DNA from: Clostridia bacterium
Lineage (GTDB): Bacteria > Bacillota_A > Clostridia > Christensenellales > Aristaeellaceae
Direction: 5' to 3'
NCBI GenBank assembly: GCA_017938645.1
Contig: JAGBBE010000110.1
Location: forward strand, 1-10,488
Length of the DNA: 10,488 nt
In this document: positions 5,227-10,488 of the stretch, piece by piece
How positions within the stretch are numbered: the first letter of the stretch is position 1
Layout of the letters: each line of letters starts with the position of its first letter
Program-made: the position numbers and the translations under genes
Notes under the pieces: generated by a model
What the model saw: only the letters and a program-made list of their open reading frames with translations
Database searches by the model: none
What the model was told of the DNA's origin: nothing

Positions 5227-6306
5227 TTAGGTTTGGATTTGGAGGAGCTGTTCGAGCATGCCGTCGTCGTCGAAGACGAGGAAATCGCGTACGCCGAGGC
5301 CGACCTTCTGGCCGTCCTTGAGGTCTTTGAAGACATAGCCGGGAGCGATGACGCGCACGAGGGTGTCGCCCACACGGACGCGGCAGTCGTCGACGTCGCC
5401 GAGGTAGTACTGGGCTTCGAGGATGCCGGTGAGCTGGCCCTCTTCAGGCGTGGTGAAGTAGAGGTTTTCGGGACGGACGGCCACTTCCACCTTGCCGGTC
5501 TTGGGGCCGTCGTAGAGGAAGGACTGGTTGTTCATGGCAGGGAAGGAGATCTTGCCGTCTTTGGCTTCGCCCTTGAAGAACTCAACCTTGCCCAGGAAGT
5601 CGGCAACGAACTGGTTGCTGGGCTGGTTGTAGATGTTTTCGGGGCTGTCGCACTGCTGCACCACGCCGCGGTTGATCAGGAAGATGCGGTCGGACATGGC
5701 CATGGCCTCGGTCTGGTCGTGGGTGACGTAAACGACCGTGATGCCCAGCTCCTTCTGGATTTCCTTGATCTCAAAGCGCATGGACTCGCGCAGCTTGGCG
5801 TCGAGGTTGGAAAGCGGCTCGTCGAGCAAAAGCAGCTTGGGCGCGGCTACCAGCGCGCGGGCCAGCGCAACGCGCTGCTGCTGTCCGCCGGAAAGCTGGT
5901 TGGGGAAGCGCTCGGCATACTGGGAAAGATGAACGATCTCCAGCACGCGGTCGACCTGCTTCTTGATTTCAGCCTTGGGGGTTTTTTTGATGGTGAGCGG
6001 ATAGGCCACGTTGTCGTATACATTCATGTGCGGCCACACGGCGTAGGACTGGAACACCATGCCCACGCTGCGCTTTTCCGGCGGAACAAAGGTCTTGCCG
6101 CCGGAAACGAGCTGGTCGTCGATGTAGAGTTCGCCGGTGGTGGGCTTCTCAAAACCGGCAATGATGCGCAGCATCGTGGTTTTGCCGCAGCCGGAGGGTC
6201 CGAGCAGCGTTACAAATTCGCCATCCCGGAAGGTTTCGTTGAACTCTTTGAGCACAACATTGTCGCCAAAGGCCTTGGTGACGTGCTTTATGGTTACGGT
6301 TGCCAT
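5227..6306 (-). CDS. ABC importer ATP-binding protein (ferric iron/phosphonate/polyamine-like class)
   Basis: This cytoplasmic ATPase of 359 residues powers the importer encoded with it. Motifs in order: Walker A GPSGCGKTT (36-44), Q-loop Q86 in VFQSYAVWPHMNVYDN, signature LSGGQQQR (138-145), Walker B LLLLDEP with D162 and E163, D-loop SNLDA, and the switch H196 in THDQ. All catalytic residues are intact. Residues from about 240 to the end form a TOBE-type domain as in FbpC, PotA and PhnT. The AVWPHMNVYDN stretch is common in FbpC-like and aminoethylphosphonate-type ATPases, so the class is clear but the substrate is not. The start at 6306 is preceded by AAAGGA, ten bases upstream. It is the last gene of the operon; the 128-base gap after the permease is larger than usual and contains no clear promoter. 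Confidence 0.93.
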   Translation of the reverse strand: MATVTIKHVTKAFGDNVVLKEFNETFRDGEFVTLLGPSGCGKTTMLRIIAGFEKPTTGELYIDDQLVSGGKTFVPPEKRSVGMVFQSYAVWPHMNVYDNVAYPLTIKKTPKAEIKKQVDRVLEIVHLSQYAERFPNQLSGGQQQRVALARALVAAPKLLLLDEPLSNLDAKLRESMRFEIKEIQKELGITVVYVTHDQTEAMAMSDRIFLINRGVVQQCDSPENIYNQPSNQFVADFLGKVEFFKGEAKDGKISFPAMNNQSFLYDGPKTGKVEVAVRPENLYFTTPEEGQLTGILEAQYYLGDVDDCRVRVGDTLVRVIAPGYVFKDLKDGQKVGLGVRDFLVFDDDGMLEQLLQIQT

Positions 6307-6434
6307 CAGGAATCCGTCCTTTCTATACTCTGAGAAAACACAAGCTGTCTGGATAGCGGCCCTCTGAATCTTGTTCGTATCTCCCGCAGTATTCGGCGGA
6401 AAAGATCGCGCAGCGAGCTTTTTCGACGTTCTCG
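6307..6434 (-). other. Gap between the permease and ATPase genes
   Basis: These 128 bases hold the ATPase ribosome binding site and little else. A 4-bp hairpin (CCGC at 6384-6387 with GCGG at 6396-6399) is too weak to act as a terminator. A TATAGA hexamer close to the ATPase start (minus strand, about 6323-6328) has only a poor -35 partner. I see no gene and no convincing promoter. Confidence 0.5.
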
Positions 6435-8930
6435 TCAGATCGAGAACTCGCCCTTGGTGAGCTTGTTGAGCAGGAAGTTGATCGCAACAACGATCAGCAG
6501 AATGCCGAATGCCATGGCCGAGGCCTGCTGCTGGCTGGTGTAGGTCCAGTATTCATACAGCTGGAAGCCGATGGTCTTGGTGTTGTTGGAGTAGAGCAGA
6601 GCGGTCATGGACAGCTCATAGAAGCTGGGGATGAAGATCAGGAACCAGCCGGCCGCGATGGAGGGGAAGATGAGCGGGCCGGTGATCTTGAACATGGTCT
6701 TGGCCCAGCTGGCGCCGGAGATCTGCGAGCATTCCTCCAGCGACACATGAATCTGGCTCATGGCCGACACCACGGTGCGCATGCCCATCATCAGGTACTT
6801 GATGAGGTAGGCGATAATCATGATGTAGGCGGTGTTGTAAATGTTGATGCCGAAGTCGCCCTTCATGGTCATAATCAGACCCAGCGCGATAACCACCGAC
6901 GGCGTGCCGGAACCCAGCGTGATCAGAAAGTCCGGAATCTTGCGGCCGCGGATGCGGGTGCGCTGCAGCAGATAGCTCATCGTGCAGGCGATGATGATGC
7001 CCACGGTTGCGGTCACTGCGCCGAAGATCAGGGAGTTGCGCAGGCATTCCAGCGTCTCGGAGCGGGTGAAGATGGTCTTCCAGTGGTCGAGGGTGATGTT
7101 GGTAGCATCAAGCATCGACTTGCCCAGATCCACCTTGAAGGAGGTGGTCAGAATGGTGGCAAAAGGCACCAGAATCACGATGATGGCGAACAGGCCAACC
7201 AGAGCGGTCAGCGGAATGCGCCACTTGTTGAGCTCCACGATGTTGGGTCGGGTCGACTTGCCGGAAACGGTGATGTACTGCTTCTTGGCAATGACAAAGT
7301 CGGAAATGTAGAGCACAACGATGGCGATGAGCATCAGGAAAACGCTCAGGCCCGTGGCGTCGCTCAGACCCTGCGCGCCGATGCCGTTGTACTCGATGAT
7401 GCGGGTGGTCACGGTGTGCACCTTGCCGGGCGCGCCGATGATGGACGGAATGCCGTAGCAGCTGGCCGCGCACACAAACACCAGCAAAGCGCCTGCGATG
7501 AGGCTGGGCGTCATCATGGGCAGCGTGACCTTGAACACCGTCAGCAGCGGGTTTGCACCGCTGACGCGGCTGGCCTCTTCCAGAGACGGGTCCATCTTTT
7601 CCATGGCGCGGGAGATGGTGATAAAGGCGTAGGGGTAGTAGAACGTCGTCAGCACCCAGATCATACCGCCCAGAGAATAGATGTTCAGCGGGCCGGGCGC
7701 GTCGCTCAGGTTAAACAGTGTGCGCAGGATCACGTTGATGGTGCCTACATTGGGGTTGAGCAGACGCAGCCACGCCATAGCGCCCAGATACGGGGGCACC
7801 ATGTAGGTGAGCACGAAGAGGCTGCGGAAGAATTTGCGTCCGTACAGGTTGGTGCGTCCCACCAGCCACGCCAGCGGGAAGGCCAGCAGCGTGCCCAGAA
7901 CCATGGTCGCAGCAGCTGCAATCAGCGTGTTGGAAAGCGCGCCGAGGTTCATCGGATAGGTGTAGAGACGCTTGAAGACCTCAAAGGTGAACGATCCCTC
8001 CGGGAAGAATGCCTTGATCACCAGGTAGACCAGCGGCATCACCTGGAACATCACCAAAAAGTCCACAATGACGAGGATGACGATCCACTTGATGTCCACG
8101 TGCCAGCTGTGCTCCGCACGCAGCAGGAAGAACAGAAGCGCAATGTCAAACGCCAGCAGGATGCCCGCGAGAATCACGGTTTTGGTGTTGGACAGCACCA
8201 GCTGCTGAATCCACGACACGCTGCCCTCGCTGGTCATGCCGTAGGCGGCAATGCGCGCGTCAGCCGAGCGTGCGGCCTTCTTCAGACCGTTGACGTTGTC
8301 GGTGGTCAGCGGTTCGTTGTCGGCGTTTACGCTGGTGAAGAACAGCTGCATCAGAATGGCGGCGCGATCCAGCCCTTCCTCGCCTTCCACTGCGGAGAGA
8401 GCGGGCTCGGCGAGCACAGCGGCTTCGTCAGCCACGGCAGATAGCACCTGAACACGGAAATCGGCGCGCTCAGCGTCGGTAAAGGCGGCCATGGCCTTCT
8501 TTTCCTTGGAGGAAACCTTCGGGCCGGCCACCGAATAGGTTACGGAAAGAAGCTCCATCGTTTCCCTTTCGGGATCGGCGGCGCCTGCAAGATATGTTTC
8601 AACAGCGGCGCTGCGGTCTTCCTTGGCGGCTTCCGTCCATGCGGCAACCAGAAGATCGCGGCTCGTCTGTTCAATGGCGGACTTTACATCAGCGTCCATG
8701 CTGGCAAGAACCGGCGCGACGCCCTTTTCATACAGGCCATCCACTTCGCTGGACAGCTTGTGGATATACCCGTATGCGGCTTCCTGATCGAAGCCGGATT
8801 CATTGTACTGTTCGATACCCCAGAGACCGGCCGCGATCAGCACTGCACCCAGCAGCAAAAAGAGGATCAGACCGATCTTGCAGCGGATTTCCGCTGCGTT
8901 GTTGGTTTTCTTTTCCGTTTGTACCTGCAT
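6435..8930 (-). CDS. Fused two-domain ABC permease with a large N-terminal extracytoplasmic insertion
   Basis: This 831-residue membrane protein has two BPD_transp_1 (MetI-like) permease units in one chain, as in FbpB-type importers. The first unit, about 320-545, carries the EAA loop EEASRVSGANPLLTVFKVTLP near 451-471. The second, about 630-831, carries EECSQISGASWAKTMFKITGP near 732-752. These two loops would contact the ATPase dimer. FbpB-type proteins are usually 500-700 residues. The excess is at the N-terminus: a Lys-rich head, TM1 at about 19-38, a hydrophilic Ala/Glu/Asp-rich region at about 39-248, and TM2 at about 249-270, followed by TM3 at about 281-305. By the positive-inside rule the 210-residue region faces outward. 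I do not recognise a family for it; it is mostly predicted helical by eye. The start at 8930 has GAGGAG nine bases upstream. Confidence 0.9.
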   Translation of the reverse strand: MQVQTEKKTNNAAEIRCKIGLILFLLLGAVLIAAGLWGIEQYNESGFDQEAAYGYIHKLSSEVDGLYEKGVAPVLASMDADVKSAIEQTSRDLLVAAWTEAAKEDRSAAVETYLAGAADPERETMELLSVTYSVAGPKVSSKEKKAMAAFTDAERADFRVQVLSAVADEAAVLAEPALSAVEGEEGLDRAAILMQLFFTSVNADNEPLTTDNVNGLKKAARSADARIAAYGMTSEGSVSWIQQLVLSNTKTVILAGILLAFDIALLFFLLRAEHSWHVDIKWIVILVIVDFLVMFQVMPLVYLVIKAFFPEGSFTFEVFKRLYTYPMNLGALSNTLIAAAATMVLGTLLAFPLAWLVGRTNLYGRKFFRSLFVLTYMVPPYLGAMAWLRLLNPNVGTINVILRTLFNLSDAPGPLNIYSLGGMIWVLTTFYYPYAFITISRAMEKMDPSLEEASRVSGANPLLTVFKVTLPMMTPSLIAGALLVFVCAASCYGIPSIIGAPGKVHTVTTRIIEYNGIGAQGLSDATGLSVFLMLIAIVVLYISDFVIAKKQYITVSGKSTRPNIVELNKWRIPLTALVGLFAIIVILVPFATILTTSFKVDLGKSMLDATNITLDHWKTIFTRSETLECLRNSLIFGAVTATVGIIIACTMSYLLQRTRIRGRKIPDFLITLGSGTPSVVIALGLIMTMKGDFGINIYNTAYIMIIAYLIKYLMMGMRTVVSAMSQIHVSLEECSQISGASWAKTMFKITGPLIFPSIAAGWFLIFIPSFYELSMTALLYSNNTKTIGFQLYEYWTYTSQQQASAMAFGILLIVVAINFLLNKLTKGEFSI

Positions 8931-8958
8931 CCAAGTACACTCCTCGGCGATAGTCGTA

Positions 8959-8988
8959 GGGGGAAGCCGCCCGCGGGCGGCCTCCCCC
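8959..8988 (-). repeat. Very stable intercistronic hairpin between the binding protein and permease genes
   Basis: Arms 8959-8972 and 8975-8988 pair over 14 positions with one mismatch (A8965 against C8982), almost all G-C, with a tiny loop. On the operon's sense strand no T run follows, so it is not a normal rho-independent terminator. It sits in the 82-base gap after the binding protein stop and before the permease ribosome binding site. In ABC importer operons such hairpins commonly protect the upstream binding protein mRNA from 3' decay, giving more binding protein than permease; that role is inferred here. Confidence 0.8.
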
Positions 8989-9012
8989 GGAAAAGGAAGT
9001 CAGTTTCAGAAA

Positions 9013-10038
9013 TTATTCGACGGTGACGCGCTCCTGGAACTGGGTGCGGATTTCTTCGCGCTGAGTGTAGCAGCGAACCCAGTCAACGCCCATGTCCTTC
9101 TCGATGAGGCCGTCGGTGTCAACGGAATCATAGGGAACGTCCTTCATGCCGGCGAACACGCTGTGCATGTAGCCTTCGAGGATCAGCTTCTGGCCGGCCT
9201 CGCTCAGCAGCCAGTTGGCCACGGCTTCGCAGGCTTCGGTGTTCATGTTGGCACTCTTTTCTTCAGCCACGATCATGGCGGTGGAGGGGATCAGGATCAC
9301 GCCGTCTTCGGGGTAGATGCAGGCCAGCTTGGAGCCCTTTTCCTTGCGCTCCTTGAGCACGGACTCTTCCAGAATCATAACGGCCTTGCACTCGCCGGTT
9401 TCCAGCTTGCCCAGAGCAACGGAGCCGGACTCGATCATCACGTCGTTGGCGCCCAGGGCGTCGAAGTATTCATAGCCGTACTTGTCGCTCAGAGCGGCAA
9501 CAGCAGCCATGGTGGTGCCGGAGGTCAGCGGGTTGCCCATGGAGATCAGGCCCTTCAGAGAGGGATCCTCAGCGAACTCCTTGAAGGTCTTGGGCAGCTG
9601 ATCGGGGGTGTAGAGCTCGGGGTTGTAGGCCAGAACCATGTTGCAGACGCGAACGGGATACCAGTAGCCCTCTTCGTCATAGGGGAAGCGGAGGATTTCC
9701 TCAGCGCCTTCCACTTCGAACTGATGCAGCCAGCCGCCTTCCTTAAGCTCCAGGGAGTAGGCGGGCTCGGCAACCAGCATCATGTCGCAGCCCAGGGTGC
9801 CGGTTTCCATTTCGCCGGTGAGCTTGGTCTGCAGGGAGCCGGTGCCGCCGTAGAACAGTTCCACTTCGAGGTTGGGGAACTCGGCCTTGAGCTGCTCGGA
9901 GATCATGTCGATAACGAACTGATAGATAGAAGTGTAGATGACAACCTTGCCTTCCACATCTTCGTTCACGGCCATGGCACCGGAGAAGCAGCCGAAGACC
10001 ATCAGGAGGGCGAGAACCAGAGAGACGAGTTTCTTCAT
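9013..10038 (-). CDS. Extracellular solute-binding protein of the ABC importer (ferric/phosphonate-type fold)
   Basis: The 341-residue exported protein captures the substrate for the permease. Residues 1-23 are a signal peptide ending AMA, with a signal peptidase I site likely before VNED. C17 is preceded by VFG, a poor lipobox, so lipoprotein status is possible but unlikely. The mature part has the family 1/6-type binding protein layout: VVIYTSIYQFVIDMISEQL (32-50), FYGGTGSLQTKL (62-73), GCDMMLVAEP (83-92), NPLTSGTTMAAVAAL (169-183) and a C-terminal ANWLLSEAGQ block. The adjacent tyrosine pair that holds Fe3+ in FbpA-type proteins is not seen in the expected stretch (about 210-235, KLETGECKAVMILEESVLKE). 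Substrates such as phosphonates, polyamines or sugar phosphates therefore remain possible. The start at 10038 follows a GGAGGT ribosome binding site by eight bases. It is the first gene of the operon. Confidence 0.92.
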   Translation of the reverse strand: MKKLVSLVLALLMVFGCFSGAMAVNEDVEGKVVIYTSIYQFVIDMISEQLKAEFPNLEVELFYGGTGSLQTKLTGEMETGTLGCDMMLVAEPAYSLELKEGGWLHQFEVEGAEEILRFPYDEEGYWYPVRVCNMVLAYNPELYTPDQLPKTFKEFAEDPSLKGLISMGNPLTSGTTMAAVAALSDKYGYEYFDALGANDVMIESGSVALGKLETGECKAVMILEESVLKERKEKGSKLACIYPEDGVILIPSTAMIVAEEKSANMNTEACEAVANWLLSEAGQKLILEGYMHSVFAGMKDVPYDSVDTDGLIEKDMGVDWVRCYTQREEIRTQFQERVTVE

Positions 10039-10065
10039 GAAAGGTTACCTCCGTTTTCGATTTTT

Positions 10066-10091
10066 GCCGGAGCCAGTGACGCACGGCCGGC
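10066..10091. repeat. Hairpin in the leader of the binding protein mRNA
   Basis: GCCGG (10066-10070) and CCGGC (10087-10091) pair, with one more T-A pair outside. On the operon strand it lies in the leader of about 60 bases, ending about 14 bases before the ribosome binding site. On the plus strand it is followed by ATTTTT, so it could also weakly stop antisense transcription. The stem is short. Confidence 0.45.
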
Positions 10092-10106
10092 ATTTTTCTA
10101 ATATGT

Positions 10107-10136
10107 ATTATAACAAAAAGTACCGGTGGGGGGCAA
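10107..10136 (-). promoter_or_regulatory. Predicted sigma-A promoter of the ABC importer operon
   Basis: On the minus strand a perfect TATAAT (10112-10107) is preceded by TGT, forming an extended -10. A TTGCCC -35 (10136-10131) lies 18 bases upstream, matching four of six consensus positions. Transcription would start near 10100 and run through binding protein, permease and ATPase to the terminator near 5056. Confidence 0.7.
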
Positions 10137-10488
10137 TAGCTTTCTTGTTAAGAAAGTCGGAAAGAAGAAATTTGTTGGGTGCTCAGTTGGTTGTGCGCTT
10201 TACCGAAGCGCGTGCGGTTCTCTGCCCGCTCCGCTAGGGCCAGAGGGTCAGGGGGGATTTCGATTTCCCCCCGCCCTTCGGGCTTTTATTGTACCGGCAC
10301 ACTCGCCCACCGCAGGTGCCCTCTGGACTCCCATATCCCCCTTGAAACGACCGGGGACACCCCCGACCCCCCTAAGGCACAGATAAAGGGAAAAAGGAAG
10401 AGGAACGTATCATGCAATTTTGCCAGACTCCCGGGCGCACCATGTGACGCGCCCTCTTCTTCATTTTCAGGCTTCTATCAGTCCTTAC
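10137..10488. other. Gene-free, GC-rich segment with many small hairpins
   Basis: No reading frame here has a recognisable product. Visible structure: CTTTCTT-GTT-AAGAAAG (10140-10156); GCGCTT-TACCG-AAGCGC (10195-10211); GGGGGGA facing TCCCCCC (10251-10272); GCCC-TTC-GGGC followed by TTTT (10273-10287), which resembles a small plus-strand terminator; CGGGG-ACAC-CCCCG (10352-10365); and GGGCGC facing GCGCCC (10433-10454) followed by a T-rich stretch. The repeated short G/C palindromes resemble those at 4809-5226. A purine-rich tract (10381-10404) precedes the last hairpin. Confidence 0.5.

Noticed and set aside
4762..5321. Several frames of 80-200 residues across the fhs / ABC operon intergenic region
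   Set aside because: They are built from inverted-repeat sequence, run through terminators, and lack ribosome binding sites or domains.
5200..6333. 377-residue open frame on the plus strand opposite the ATPase
   Set aside because: It is antisense to an ABC ATPase with all motifs intact; its own translation has no family features.
6747..8444. 565-residue open frame on the plus strand opposite the permease
   Set aside because: It is the antisense shadow of the permease, with low-complexity His/Gln/Gly/Arg composition and no recognisable motifs.
8803..10101. 432-residue open frame on the plus strand opposite the binding protein
   Set aside because: It spans the intercistronic gap and the operon's leader on the wrong strand; its composition is that of an antisense shadow.
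10412..10447. Eleven-residue frame after a purine-rich tract, as a possible leader peptide
   Set aside because: The AGGAAGAGGAA tract is placed well, but the peptide has no runs of a regulatory amino acid and no downstream gene is visible to attenuate.

Overview
The window looks like a chromosomal segment of a GC-rich, anaerobic, Gram-positive bacterium of the class Clostridia, probably gut-associated. This is inferred from sigma-A-type promoters with extended -10 elements, strong AGGAGG-type ribosome binding sites, rho-independent terminators, a stand-alone formate--tetrahydrofolate ligase, and a secreted FMN/FAD reductase of the kind used by anaerobes. I cannot name the genus. No phage, transposase, CRISPR, tRNA or rRNA gene is visible.

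Layout. (1) 1-774, minus: the N-terminal 258 residues of a secreted flavoprotein reductase (FMN-binding domain followed by an FAD-binding reductase domain), cut by the left edge. (2) 957-2150, plus, divergent from it: a ROK-family transcriptional regulator with a DNA-binding N-terminus and degenerate sugar-kinase motifs. (3) 2202-2837, minus, convergent with the ROK gene across a shared bidirectional terminator: an OmpR-type response regulator whose receiver domain lacks several phosphorylation-site residues. (4) 3040-4710, plus: formate--tetrahydrofolate ligase (fhs), with its own clear promoter and terminator. (5) 4754-5226: about 470 bases without a convincing gene, dominated by inverted repeats. 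(6) 10038 to 5227, minus: a three-gene ABC importer operon in the order binding protein, fused two-domain permease, ATPase. It has a promoter upstream, a very stable hairpin between the first two genes, and a terminator at about 5056-5095. (7) 10113-10488: about 375 bases, GC-rich and full of small hairpins, with no supportable gene.

How the parts work together. The ABC genes form one import system of the ferric-iron/phosphonate-like class. The binding protein lacks an obvious iron-binding tyrosine pair, so the substrate is open. The permease carries an unusual, roughly 210-residue extracytoplasmic domain between its first two membrane helices. The ROK regulator may control the divergent flavoprotein gene. 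The response regulator sits divergent to fhs, and the spacer between them carries symmetric and 10-bp-spaced repeats. No link between the four transcription units can be shown from sequence alone.

Most of this is ordinary metabolism and transport. The points worth following up are the permease ectodomain, the degenerate receiver, two intergenic hairpins with the same stem sequence, and the large inverted-repeat block downstream of fhs.
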